Assembly: GCA_050084515.1 (NCBI GenBank)
Contig: CM114271.1
Location: 22,692,001 to 22,756,000, forward strand
DNA: 64,000 nucleotides
Origin: Blasia pusilla
Lineage: Eukaryota; Marchantiophyta; Marchantiopsida; Blasiales
Direction of reading: 5' to 3'
Both the position numbers and the translations under genes were made by a program. The notes under the pieces are model-generated. The model searched no databases. It saw only the letters and a program-made list of their open reading frames with translations, and had not been told where the DNA came from. Shown piece after piece: positions 37,353 through 49,970 of the stretch (positions within the stretch are counted from its first letter, which is position 1; each line of letters opens with the position of its first letter).

Positions 37353-39707
37353 CACTAGAAGGAATAGTGTTATTAAAGACTGGAATTTACAACCAATTTC
37401 AGTCGTTACGGATTGTTTATAACTCGTGACTAGAGTCTATAACTAGAGAATTTTATTGTCAAAGGACCCGGTGTATTGGATAGCTAGTTACACCTTGCCA
37501 CATGAGCAATCCTACGTGGCTTTTTTTGGTGTTGCTAACGTGGATCATTTGACACTAGGACTAAACCATGTCAGCTATGATGTGGCATATGACGTGGTAA
37601 ATAATGTCAAGCATGTGAGTTATTACACGTAGATATTTAGTTTTATATAAGTCGTAATGGAAATTTTCATGATACTTACTTTAGTGCAACCTTGGTTTAA
37701 ATTAAGAGTTTTCATGATTTTATTTGTTCATGGAGTAGTTTTATTTTTTTATGGTACTCAACCTAGTGAATATATTATTCTCTCAGTAACATACTACTAT
37801 CTTTGTTATGTTGATTTAGTCTTAAATTTGCACATGTGCTCTTAAATTTGCACATGGTGATGTAACCTTATTACGTGGCAACTTACTTGCTTTAAAGATT
37901 TGGCATAGTTGTATTATATGACACATGGATTATCCTCGAAAACATACTAACAATGTAGTATTAATATTAGTTTTTTTATAACTAGTTTTAGTGACAATGA
38001 GAGTGGGTTTAGTTGTTTCGATTCTAGTTTGAGACTAGGTTTTATTTCAATTGTAGCACTAATGGTAGTTCTCTAAAAAACTAAAAAGGTTTTTCATATG
38101 GCATCATGTGCTCGAAAAGTCATTTCTTGCACTCTCACTTGCATATTTCATTGTCAAAGTTCTACATGATGCAATTATCCCTACTTCAATTAATATAAAG
38201 TCATTGTCTAACCTACAAAGTGTGAAATCTGCAATTAATAATTTTACAGACCAAACATTGAACATTCCTCACACAATAGGGCATGTTCAGCACCAAGAGT
38301 CATAAGAGAGGCCAAAATATACTCAATTTTTAATTGGAAAGAATTCTAATTGCTCATATGATTCAAACATTGAAGAAAACTATTAGAAACTAACAACATT
38401 TCTGGTTGACAATCTCCATATAGTCTTGGAATCTATACATAATGAATGTTCAAAATAAAAATCAATTCTCATTACAAAATTGAATTATAATCAGAGTAGA
38501 GAATATCTAAAAAATTCTAACTCCATCGAGATGGTAATAAAATCCTCAAAAATCTCTATATAGAGTGTTAGACTTATATTGGAAATAACATAGCAAATGA
38601 GTGCTGACATAACAACAATCCTGAAGTAGTTAAAACCAGCATTCAAAATTATGTCGGTGCATCGTCATATGCTAATCCCGACTACAAGATTATGGTAAAG
38701 TAGGAAGAATTTTCCTTACACTTTTCTCAAGCAAGAGAACAGAAGTATTTAGAGCATGTTTCAATTTTGTTTGTGGTGGATCATCTTGAAGGTTTGGATA
38801 TGGCAAATCTGCCTCTTCATCATTCACAATCAAAATATCAACCTTGAGAAGCCCTAAAGGGATCAACTTATCGTGGAATTTATCTCGACCAAAAATCCCT
38901 GATACCTTGCCTAATCCCACATGAAACCATCCTTTTCAATGACCACATAAGAAGACCTGGTCGCCTACCTTGAACTGTACAAGAAAAAAAAAAGAATGAT
39001 GGAAATTTCACCAAAAATCAACTATCCATATATCTACCAACTTGGAGAGCTTCTGACCTTCTTGAAGCTCCATCCATTCGAGGGAATGCTGGATGAGTAT
39101 TTTAAAATTGAAAGATCCATAGAGCTCTATAAGCCGAAGTCATGTGAAGTTTTCATTAAATTTCATATGTAGTGAAGAGAATATAGACAAGTAGAAGACT
39201 AACAAGTATTTCGATAGTGAGATCTCAAACCAGCAAAAATATAAAGTGGTAGAATTAAGGGCAGTGTGGGGATTGGCCCAAAGCAGCCTCGGAGTAAGCA
39301 TATACTCCAGGAATTCAGGACCAAGATATGAGATGCATTTGAATAGTCGCATTTGATGCAATTCTGGCCAAGATGTCGTATTCATCAGTATTCATCAGCA
39401 TTCGATGTAATTTTCTCATTAAACTAATTCCTTTAAATCCGATTTAGAATCTCTTGTTTGAGTCTCTAAAAGCCGCACAATTTTACCCATTCCTCGAATT
39501 CTGAGAAGCTGGAGTTGTACATTTGCTGACCTTTTTTTCACGGCCGTGAGGTCTGGGGCACGTGAACCAACCCATCTCGTTGATAGAATCCATATATATT
39601 GTGATGTCATAGCAAGAGCTGCCTATAAACCTGTCTAAAATTAGAGCTATAGTGTAGTCTCAGCTCCATGGGATGCACATTCTTCCTATCTCAGATATCA
39701 TGGTGAT

Positions 39708-39774
<67 letters not shown>
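37353..39774. other. Foreign 2.4-kb segment inside copia B, ending in a CT microsatellite
   Basis: This DNA replaces element A positions of about 2252-4768. It starts CACTAGAAGG at the junction, reminiscent of a CACTA-type end, but no matching inverted end was found at the right side. It is AT-rich. A minus-strand frame at 38690-38920 (76 codons) follows a VGDQVFLC motif near 38960-38985 that recalls the post-integrase region of Ty3-type elements; this is weak. No gene can be supported. Confidence 0.6.
39712..39774 (+). repeat. (CT)31 microsatellite at the breakpoint
   Basis: An uninterrupted CT run of about 62 bp directly adjoins the point where copia-homologous sequence (AAGTTTGAGATG) resumes. 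The frames full of Glu-Arg repeats on the minus strand here are artefacts. Confidence 0.98.
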
Positions 39775-39775
<1 letters not shown>

Positions 39776-39836
39776 AGTTTGAGATGTTTAGAAAAGATTT
39801 AGGCGTTACAAATATCGATATGAGTTGGTGGGAGAG

Positions 39837-40146
39837 TATTGAAGATTGAGTTACAGTCAAGCTCATGAGACATCTGAACTGCTACATTTGGTACTCACAC
39901 AAAGTAGGAAGCTTAATCTTGGTTAGTCAATTAAACGCGATTATCTTAACTAAGGTTAGTTAATCACGGTTAGTCTAACTTGAGACTATGGTTAAGATTA
40001 GGGTTAGGTTTGCTTGTACATATCCTATATAATTGAGAAGGGGATCATCCTCCACTCATTCTCTCATTGCAAAATTTTGTTCTCCATGATGGTGTGTGAG
40101 TGTGAGCTGTTTTCCACAAATTATGCTTCTTTAGCAATTTTCTATA
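39837..40146 (+). repeat. 3' LTR of copia B
   Basis: It starts TATTGAAGATTGAG after a short purine tract (GGTGGGAGAG) and ends TTTTCTATA. It is followed by the right copy of the CCTCT target duplication at 40147-40151. Confidence 0.9.
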
Positions 40147-41792
40147 CCTCTCTCTCGAGAAGTTCACATTGGTGGGGATATTTGTGGGCGTGTTTCAAGA
40201 CGTTCCATTCAAATGATGGTAGAGCAGTCCGAGAGAGACTCTTGGAGATCAGATAAGTACCTTGATTTCAGAAAAGTCAAGTGTAAACATCGAGGAGCCA
40301 ATCCGGTGATTGATCTATATGATGGAATCACCCTACCCAGGTCTTCGGAAACACTAGATAACTCTCAAATTTGAGTTGGAGTATCTTCTTTCCAAATCTC
40401 AGAAATAGAGTGAAGAGAAATAGAATGTGTAGGCCATTGGTGTAGAGGGCAAAGAAAATCGTATTAGCTTGGGAGGCTAGCATGGAAGTTATTGCCACAA
40501 AAGATGTGCATAGTGGGAATGAAATAGGAAAAATATATTGGGTCAGGAATAACAATGTGAATTCCACTCTTTTTGGGTGTATGTTGTACACATCTGTTGC
40601 TTTCCCACATGGTTGTTTGATGACTTTGTCGAAAGAGAGACAAGTGGGAAAAAGGTACTTCCCTTGTAAGCACATGTATTATGTTTTGCTCCTAGCTTTA
40701 AGAAATTTGGAGCTAAGAGTAGGAATCTACCAAGCAATTTTTTCCTTGAAAGAAGTGCGAAGTATCCTAAACAAGCTTTTATGAGGATGCAACATCAGGT
40801 TTGAGAATGTAGTTTGGAAATGCCAAACTGTTCATTGTGAACTTGAACTTTCTTCATTGTTCTTTGGGAAAAAGTTAATTGCTCCATATTTATGCTTGCA
40901 ATGAATTTTCCAATTTTGTAACTATGTATTGAGTGATGATTGGATACATGAATGTTTCATGTATGACGCAACTTGTCGGATTTAGGTGAGTTGCCATAGT
41001 GGGGAAGAGGAACTTTTTGTGTGTGGAAGGAGTGACTAAGAAAAAAGAACATAAATATAAAATATGAAGAGAAAATTTCCTCCCTCTCTTCAACCCATAA
41101 GAAACTCTTTTCAAATCACAAGAAAGTCTAAAAAAATACTAATCTCTTTAGGTTGATAATAGTTTCCTCTCTCCTCTCTTCCTCTCCTCTTACCGCTCCT
41201 CATTCATGAATAGGAGAATGGTTATAATTATAAACGTTAGCCACATAAGAAAATCCTACATGCTAAGCTTCCAAAACCAATGGGGAAGAAACTCTATCCA
41301 TGGGGTTTATCAATTTCTTTCCATTGCATGGATAATCTTGATCTCCAAATCCATATAACTTACCATTTGAAAGAATTTTGATAGATTATTTCCAACCTTC
41401 TCACCCAACTCTATACCTACGGTGAGAACCATGTTTTCCTTTGTAATCCTCTTGCATGAAATTTTTGCGACGGGCATCACCATCCCTTCCATCCCCCAAG
41501 ACAAGACTAATAGCTACTCAACAATAATCATCCCACATAACTTCATACTCTTCCCAATGCTCTTGAATCCAATTTGCAGTGAACTTATTATAGGTTGCAA
41601 TAACAAATAGTACCAATTTGGGCATATATTCATGTAAGGGATTCACAATGATTACTCTAGGATACTGCCCTTTTGTGTACTCCCCAAAATTACTTACAAT
41701 CGTTTCATATCCTTCATTACGATCCCCAACAGGTATTTCTAGTCTAAAAAAGAATTTGTGTTATTTTGGTTGCCAAAAAAAAAAACACCAAT
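40147..41792. other. Intergenic; possible eroded SWIM-type frame
   Basis: A plus-strand frame at 40482-40784 (100 codons) contains GKRYFPCKHMYYVLLLAL, whose CKH followed by hydrophobics resembles the end of a SWIM zinc finger as found in MULE and FAR1 proteins. The earlier CxC pair is not convincing. It lies just downstream of copia B, which may have inserted into an older transposase. The rest of the stretch is AT-rich with no recognised feature. Confidence 0.25.
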
Positions 41793-43228
41793 CTAAGTGT
41801 CATATTTGGCCTCGCATTTAACAATTTTTTTGTTGATATGTAGTTCCGTAATTGCGAATATGTAGTTTTTGAATTGAATATATAGTTTAGTCAAACACAC
41901 GCATAATGAAAAGGTATAGCATTCCACATTTGCACATATCGTGGCCTTTCTTGAATTTGTTTCATTCTCAGCAAACATGATTGATACATCTCCCTCGATG
42001 CCAAAGACTTGCCTTGATTTAGCTAATACTCTGGCTACTTCCTTGAATATTTCACATCTTAGTGCACCTCGAAAAGGAGGGAGTTTAGCCCAATCACCCT
42101 TAAGAGTTTTAAGGCCTGACCCAACTACAGCTCCAAGTAAAATAACGAGCCCCTTATCGACCACCAAATTGCAACATTTCTTGAGCTATGGCCTTTTTTT
42201 GCTTGTTGTAACGGGCACCCTTAGCAGATCTTTGTAAGTTATGAGCTATATCTTGGAAAAAATCCCTCCTTCCCACCAAAAGCATCATTCCTATGCCCAT
42301 TCACTATATTCCTAAGAAAGGGTTTCAAATCCTTCCTATTTGCAACTACTCCAAACACTTCTTCTAATTTTTTTCTAGTACTTAGGGCACACACTTTTTG
42401 AGCTTGTTGTGCAAGAAGCCAACACTCTTTTCTGCGTATTGTGTTCAGATTGTGGACTTGTTCTCTCAGTTTATGGTCAGTCAAATAAGCCAAACTCAAT
42501 CCAATTTGTGTCTCCCTCTTTCTTCTGTGCACTAAAGCTTCTGCTTCCTTATAGACTCGACCACAAAATTCATCCTTACGCATAATAGAATAACACTTAT
42601 TGCAAATCAAATTCTTATATCCTCCTTTATTAAGTGACAACTTAAAATAAAATTTGTGTCTAAAAAAACCTTATATACTCACCACAATATGTGTAGATGG
42701 ATTGAAAATTTGCACAACAGAGATTAGCTCATAATACCACGTATTGCCTCCACGTTGGTCATCCAAGATGCCCTTCACATTCAGATTTAATCCTCCTTTC
42801 CACCTAGCCTTTTCATCCCATAAGCCCCAACAAAGCAAGCTATTTCCAAGATCAATCTTTGCCAACCAACGTGTGCATGTACAACTCCGTACTTGGGACG
42901 TATCCTCCTTGAAGAATTTCAAAATTGAATTTTGCGATGGATGTTTATCCCTTGGATCAAGCTTCTTGGACCTTCATCTTTTACTAGACCTCACCACAAT
43001 ATCCTTAAATATCTCTTTGGTCTCCAATGCGTCCAAATGATCACGGCTGACCAAGTATGTTCTTAAATTATGCTCCGAAGTCAATTTTCTAGGACACAAC
43101 TCAGTGTGCAAATTCCTACATATTGTATATCTCACCCTAAATATGAATGACTTATTTGCATACTCATAACTATTGGGAGATGGTACCACAAAGAATACTA
43201 AGTTGTCACCACTAGACTCCACATTCAA
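41793..43228 (-). pseudogene. Broken unclassified transposase-like coding region
   Basis: Consecutive minus-strand frames (43228-42974, 42922-42671, 42640-42239, 42167-41793) read like pieces of one protein. A possible zinc-binding stretch CNKCYSIMRKDEFCG is followed by a basic alpha-helical region (YKEAEALVHRRKRET). Further on come a KGARYNKQKKAIAQ piece, FRGALRCEIFKEVARVL and FAENETNSRKA. The pieces are in different frames with stops between them. The style, acidic residues in a late block and a basic cysteine-rich front, suits a DNA transposase, but no named superfamily could be matched from memory. Confidence 0.35.
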
Positions 43229-43726
43229 CCACTGAACTATCTCTAAAGCAAATGCAATTGCTTCACCATGATTGAATGTTGATCTCTATGGAAGAGAATC
43301 TAGAGTGACCAATCCAAAGGGCAAACCCCTTTTCCTACAGTGATTCTCTTGTGTATGTCACATGTAATATGCCTTGTTTTGAAATAGAAAATAAATTTGA
43401 AATAAGTTTGGGATTATGACAAGCATTGGGTTCACCATATCTAGCCCTACACTATAGACAATCCAAATGTCCAAATAGTCCCCTAATCCAATGTTCTGAC
43501 CTTCCAATCATGATCATTGTATCCCTCCTTGTCTACATGCTTTTGAGATCTCCTCTATCTATCTTTCCTTTGTTTATCAGTTGCTTCACACATTAGAACA
43601 AAAAGAAGCCCTCTTGAGGGAAGGGGCTGGCTATCCCTAAACAAGAGTAGATTGAGTATTATCTATAGCAACAAACACAACAATAATAGTAGAGTGGGAA
43701 GACATTTGTGTCACTCTTCTAGTAGG

Positions 43727-44968
43727 CAAGGTTATACTCAAACAAAGTCCATGTCCATGGATATATCTATGTCTATGGACTTATGTCCGTCCCTAGTACA
43801 AACATGTCTATGTGGGCTCGAGTACTCACAACCGGCACCTGAGCCTGTCTTGCCCGTAAGGGCTGCCATATAGACGCAGGCTCGGCTAGCTTGCACATAG
43901 TCTAGGAATCCGTTGCCCATTCTTGCAAACTTGTCTTATAGCTCGGACCAGCCCGCCCTAAGCTTGTAGTAGGCCCGCATAAGGCATGTGGCCAAGCCCA
44001 CATAAGGCTTGTAGGGTGGATTGGGCATGCCGTGGACCAGTGCGGGCTTAGGGCAAGCTAATTCGGGCTACGTGTGGGCCGATTTGTGGCTGCCTCCCTT
44101 AATCTGAGCTTGCACATATTCCCACATTTCGAGCCCATGCCCAAGAGGGGTAATCTAGTCTCAATGGGAAAATAACAAGTCAAACCATCCACTATTTCTA
44201 GTATGACTAAACTCTCATAAGGTGACAAGTCTCTCACCTCCACACACACCATATTCTAGAATCCTTTCGAAGACTAGACCATGATCAAGTTACTCTCCCA
44301 AGAGGGGTAATCCACTCTCATTGGAAGAGCAAGCAATCTCAAAGCCATCCACTGAAGAGTGACATGAGAAACTCAAGATGTGAAGTAGAAGGTGATGAAC
44401 CCTTGAAGATCCCTCCTCTTTATATACTCACAAGGGATCCACAAGAGTACGAAATAGGCCTAATCTTATCTTGTGCCACATGGCTTCTGCTCAAGGCTTA
44501 GCCAATCACATTTTGACACAAGTAGATTTCCTCTTATCTCTTCCAAAATATCTTCATTTATTCACTTCATATCTTCCAAACTACCCCAACTACCCTAGCC
44601 ACCAACCAAGACTACTTTTGTTTTTCTTTGATTAAAGCACCAACTCCGCTACTTTAGTTTTATAATCCCATCTTTTATTTATTACCTCTTTTCCTAAAGT
44701 TGGGCTTGCAGAAAAGAGGAACTATAAAAAGGTTTAAACATGGGAATTTCCTTTTCCTAAGATAATTTACTTAATACTAATAAAACTCTCTCTAACACTT
44801 AATGAGAGAGAAGTTTAAACATTGGGTGATTTTACTATATGACATCGGGTCTATGCTACAGGCTTGGTTGACTCATGGGCGGGCTCAGGTATCTGGGCCT
44901 GCATGAACACGTTCGTCCTAGGGATAGAAATAAGTCCGCAGACTTGGACTTTGTCCATATACAACCCT
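43727..44968. mobile_element. hAT-like non-autonomous element (copy 4)
   Basis: The left end is CAAGGTTATACTCAAACAAA and the right end reads back as CAGGGTTGTATATGGACAAA. Matching subterminal AAAGTCC and GGACTTAT words follow. The flanking 8-mers CTAGTAGG and CTAGCAAG agree at six of eight positions, and both differences are transitions. At 1.24 kb it is the longest copy here. GC-rich ends (GCCCGC, GGGCTT words) enclose an AT-richer middle with no transposase. Confidence 0.65.
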
Positions 44969-46088
44969 GCTAGCAAGACATCTATGTCATGGGATGCACG
45001 TGCATAAAAACATTTCATGCTTAGACCTTAAGGCAACCGTGATAAATCCTAGATTCTTAATCAGTTTGTGGAAATTTTGAAATTTCAAATTGCTAATAAT
45101 TGTTGTCCCTCATGTATGGAGACTCATGTGTCGACACGTGTCAAGCTTGTTTAGTCAAAATTGATATGTGTCTAGTTTTGAGGTCTTTGAAATGCAAGAT
45201 GGGTATCTCCAATAATACTAGCGATAAGAAAATAGCGTGAATGAAAGTAAAGATCCAACTTCCAACTATAAAACATTCTCAATTGATGTCTGATGAATAT
45301 AACCTCTTTTGAAAATTTTATTTTCAAGAAAATCCTTTACAATCTGTACTATTATTTGAGGGTAGCTTATTGATTTCCAAACAACTATCCACTTGACATA
45401 TTGTAGGAAAATATTTCCCATACTACCGCCAACAAGAAAATATTTCATGGGCAATAAGAAATTCAAGATATTGGTCGATCCTATATTGGGCCATGCTAGT
45501 GATGGTGATGCTTGTCGTAGGAAATGAATGATGTACAAGGTAGGGTGGTAATAGTGGCATTACTCTATCTCCATTCTTCTAAGAGGAGACTTAGCTTGTA
45601 TGGCTTTAGAGACCGAGACCCATCCCACAATGGCATGAAGGTTATTATGTGAGAAAACAAAAAGTGATGAAATCAGTCAAAACTTTACAAAACTTGGAGG
45701 TACAAAGTGGCCTAGTCCGTCCATGCGCTCAAAAAAGAGCTTTGATGGAACCGAAAATGGAGATAACTTGACATACGAGAATGTGCTATTGCTGCGGCTC
45801 CCGACTATTTCACTACTCGGGAAATTAGGGTTTTTTACCTATTTTTCTAAGTTTCCATTAATAGAATTTTTTTTCACTATCCACACCCTCTATTGCATCA
45901 GGGTGCCCCGCACCCTGATGCAATATAGGGTTAGATAATCCTAGTAACGCTACTCCATAAACCACCTAGGTCATATTACTATGACTCCTTCGAAGTCCAA
46001 GTCGGAACCATCAATCTAGGCTTGTCCTCATACAAGGGGGCCGATCAGATTAATGATGCTCAGAGAAGTGGATGTTGAGAATCCAACA
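44969..46088. other. Intergenic; may include the LTR of copia C
   Basis: No gene was seen. The part directly below 46088, read on the minus strand from TGTTGGATTCTCAACATCC, should be the 3' LTR of copia C because it follows the polypurine tract. It contains an inverted repeat built on TTGCATCAGGGTGC near 45890-45925. No second LTR copy exists in the window, so its far end cannot be set. Confidence 0.45.
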
Positions 46089-46099
46089 TCCCCCTCAAT
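46089..46099 (-). other. Polypurine tract of copia C
   Basis: Read on the minus strand, ATTGAGGGGGA directly precedes TGTTGGATTC, the expected LTR start. The position after the RNase H frame is correct for a copia element. Confidence 0.65.
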
Positions 46100-46161
46100 A
46101 TCCACTCTCATGTGGACTATTGTCTTGGACCAATGCCAAGACCCTTCAGATGTCGGTGAAG

Positions 46162-49100
46162 CTAATCTCTGCTCAAAGCTTTCGTGAAGATGTCACCACG
46201 GTTATCCTCTATCGGAAAATAGACTAACTTCAAAAGCTCTCTCTTGATCAACTCACAAAGAAAATGAAACTGGATCTCTATGTGTTTCGTACGAGCATGA
46301 AACACATGATTATGTGCTATGGAAATGCAACTTTGATTGTCACACCACATTACAGTAGCACTTTCTGGTGCTTTTCCTATGTCCATCTCAATCATACTGC
46401 TTCACAAAAAGCATAACAAGCCGCCTTGTACTCTGCCTTGGTAGAAGAAAGAGCCACCGTAGGTTGCTTCTTTCTAACCCATGACACCATACCTGATCTT
46501 GCCAAGAAGCAATAACCCGAAACTCATCTCCGAGAATCTGAATCTCCTACATAATCCGAGTCACAAAAGGCTATCATTTCCGTCCTTGCTCCATAGGTGA
46601 TGCCGTACTTGATAGTGCCTTTGATGTACTTCAACACATGTATCCCTGCCTTCCAATGGTTCTCACAAGGCTTAATTGAGAACCTACTCAACACTCCCAC
46701 AGCGAAGCTCATGTCTGGTCTAGTGTTGCACAAAAATATCAAACTGCCTACAAGCTTTCTGTACAACTTTTCATCTACCAATGGTGAAACATCCTCCATT
46801 GAGAGTTTCAACTCTACCTCCATTGACGAGACCACTACCTTACACTCGATCATTCCGAACGCTTTCAAGACTTCTCTAGCATACTTTTGCTGAGAGAGAA
46901 AAACATAATCTAATTGTTGCCAAATTTCTAGCCCTATAAAGTAGTGCAAAAGACCTAAATCTGACTTTTCAAACTCAGATTTCAACACTCCCTTTATTTC
47001 CTCTATTTTCTTACTGTGACCTCCTGTGATGATCAGATCATCCACATACAGGATTATCAATATTAACATCCCATCTTTGCAAAACACATACGAATTTGCT
47101 TCTTACGGACTCTTGATGAGACCCTTCTCTCGGAAGAATGTATCTATTCGTTGATACCATACCCTTGGGGCTTGCTTCAACCCATACAATGCTCGATGAA
47201 GCAAACACACTTTCTCTTCTGATCTGGGCGTCTCAAAACTTGGTGGTTGAGATACATACACCTCCTCCTTGAGACTCCCGTTCAAAAAGGCAGACTTCAC
47301 ATCATATTGGTATACATGCCAACGTCTTGTTCCTGCCACGGCTAGAACAATTCGAATGGTTGTCATCCTTGCAGTAGGAGCAAAAGTCTCATAGTAGTCA
47401 AAACCTTCAATATGTGGACATCCTTGTGCAACCAACCTTGTTTTGAATTTATCCAATGTACCGTCCGACTTGTACTTGGTCTTGTACACCGACTTGGTGC
47501 GTATTATCTTCTTGTCCTTTGGCTTCTCAACCAAAGTCCAAGTTTCATTTCTTTGAATAACATCCATCTCCATATGCATGGCCTCTCTCCATTGAGGATG
47601 AGAAAGGGCCTCATCCAAGCATGATGGCTCTTCCACCTTCAAGACCTCTGTCATCAAGGCGATGTTGACAAGATGTGCGAAAGCTCTATTCTCCTCCTCT
47701 AGTCTCTTAGATCTCCTTGGATGTGTAATAACTTCATTAATTGGTGGTAGATCCTAACCATCCTAGAGCTACTTTATCCACTTAGGATATAACGACCGTA
47801 ATGGAAGAGCATGTTCATCTTTGTAATCATCACCAAATTCTTCTTCTTGATGATTTGGTGTAAACATTGGTGGTGTGCTCTGATGGGTTGTCTCTTCGTT
47901 TGATGATAATGTGGACGGACCACTGATATCTGCCACTTGACGAGATTGTTCCTGGAATACCACATCACGACTCACAAGCATCTTCTTTGCCTCAGGAGAC
48001 CATAGGCGATAAGCTTTAGACTCATCACTATATCCCATAAAGATGCACTTCCTGCTCTTGGACTCTAACTTGGTCCTGGATGGTTCAGGAATATGTACAA
48101 AGCATTCACTACCAAAAGTCCTGAAATGTTGGAGTGATGGTACCTTACGTGAGTATGATTGATGAGGAGTCATGCCTTGCATTAACTTGGTAGCACTTCT
48201 ATTTAGAATGTAAACGACAGTATTAACAGCTTCAGCCCAAAATCCTTTTGTCAAACCTTTTGCTTTCATCATACATCTTGCCATCTCCATCACTGTACGG
48301 TTTTGACGCTCAACAATTCCATTTTGTTGTGGTGTATATGCTGTGGTTAACTGTTGCTTGATTCCATGCTCTCCCAAATATTTGTTGAATTTTGTTGATA
48401 AGAATCCTCCTCCTCCATGACTGCGAAGCTTCTGTACCTTCTTTCCTGTCTCATTCTCAACCAACTTGTGCCATACTTTAAATTTTCCAAAAGCACTTGC
48501 CTTATCATGAAGGAAATATACCCACATCTTCCTACTATAATCGTCGTCAACTAAAAAGAAGTAGGAAGAACCACCTAATGCCACTGTTCTCATTTTACCA
48601 CAGAGGTCAGCATGAATCAGCTCTAGAGGAGCCTTTGCTCTTTTGCTAGACTCTTGTGGAAATGGTTTTCGGTGTTGCTTGCCAATCATACAAGCTTCAC
48701 ATGTATCCGACACTTCATAAATTATTGGTAAATCACCAACCATGCTAGATTTCTGCATCTGACTTAGTAAGGGAAAGCTTAAGTGGCCAAATCTTTCATG
48801 CCACAACTTACTGCTACTAAGATCTGTACCTACATTTGTCGTGAAAGCATATAACTCGTAGATATTTCCATGTCGTATACCTTCACCCACTACTTTCCCA
48901 TTGACATCCTCAATAAGAGCTCCAGTTTTCTTGAAACAAACTTCTAAGTCATGATCATATAATACTGGTACTGAAAATCAAATTTTGCTTCAACTCTAGT
49001 ACGTACAATACATTTGTTAACTTATTTTCATCTCCTTTTTGTGTGACTAAAGAAATTGTGCCTTTTCCTTCTACATGGCACTTTGCATTATTCCCAACCG

Positions 49101-49267
49101 TAACAACGATGGGCTTTTATGGAGGCTGTAAGGAGCTATACCAATCCTTATGATTAGTCATATGCTTAGATGCTCCACTATTGAGCACTCATGCATCTTC
49201 ACTCTTTGACTTAGTGGAATGTTTTGCTCGTGTGCAAAACTCTTCAATTGCTACCCAAGCATCAACC
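46162..49267 (-). pseudogene. Copia C pol pseudogene, 5'-truncated
   Basis: Read on the minus strand: a protease remnant LNSGASKHMTNHKDW near 49150 (aspartate changed to asparagine); GAG-pre-integrase LWHERFGHL and CEACMIGKQ; integrase with HADLCG, then LRSHGGGGFLS where LRSDNGGEF is usual (catalytic D lost), and NGIVERQN; RT with GFDYYETFAPTARMTTIR, YDVKSAFLNG, LYGLKQAPRVWY and an intact LYVDDLIITG; RNase H with MWCDNQSCISIAHN and HARTKHIEIQFHF. A TAA interrupts RT at about 47105, stops lie near 47750, and a frameshift falls between 46396 and 46523. Gag and the 5' LTR are missing. It is a different copia lineage from A and B. Confidence 0.9.
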
Positions 49268-49970
49268 CTAAATGTGACAACGTCATTCAAGTGTGAGAGA
49301 AAAGAAATTTGGGAGCGTGTAGATTATAAAGGGGGTACAAGTGTAAACCTATATATAATTTCCACTGGACTCTTGAGGAAGATTGTGCTTTTTAACAAGT
49401 TCATAGTTAAGAGACAAAGTAACGTAAGATTAACTTCACAATTTTCTCATGAGTTGATGAGGACTCTTATTTTTGGGTGTGTCATAAAAAGGCTATTGCT
49501 AAAGGATATAACAAATATGCCTATTTTATAAATTCAATATTGTCATATGCACTATGTGAACTTTACGTGCATAAGGTTTGTTTAGCACAACCTAACTAGT
49601 CCCATATATTGTATGTAGTTGTGGTTCTTGACATATTGATGTTCACCCTTCATGATAGAGAAATGAACCATATTTTAGGCATTTATAGTATCTAGTCTAA
49701 ACAAGAAATGGTTACTCCAAGGACCAACTCTATTAGACCAATCCATAAGGATGGGCAAGGTCTAACATGCCCATATGTGTTTTATCCTTCAAACAAGGGT
49801 AAACTCATGGAGATTTTAGGCTCAAATATGGGAAGGTCATTAATTTTGATTTTGATTTTGGATGATAAGTTGCCATCAAGAGTGAAACCTCGTGTCGAGA
49901 AATTGATTGAGCTTTCTGAATTGGAAGGAAAGGTCGATGTGATTTTAGACCAGTCATCTATGCCTACTGG
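49268..49970. other. Intergenic, no gene seen
   Basis: This is flanking sequence between the truncated end of copia C and the next hAT-like element. The frame at 49708-50163 runs into that element and has no motif. Confidence 0.45.

Larger units (their letters stand above)
34921..40146 (+). mobile_element. Ty1/copia LTR retrotransposon B with replaced interior
   Basis: LTRs at 34921-35231 and 39837-40146 differ by about 10 percent by eye, mostly transitions, so the insertion is old. The perfect CCTCT duplication lies outside both. The left internal part (gag, protease, start of integrase) matches element A up to 37352. The right internal part resumes at 39775, matching element A from about 4768 to the polypurine tract. 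Between them, element A's 2.5 kb of integrase, RT and RNase H is absent and 2.4 kb of unrelated DNA stands in its place. Confidence 0.92.

Noticed and set aside
39660-39866. A Glu-Arg repeat protein frame
   Set aside because: It is the translation of the CT microsatellite at the copia B breakpoint.
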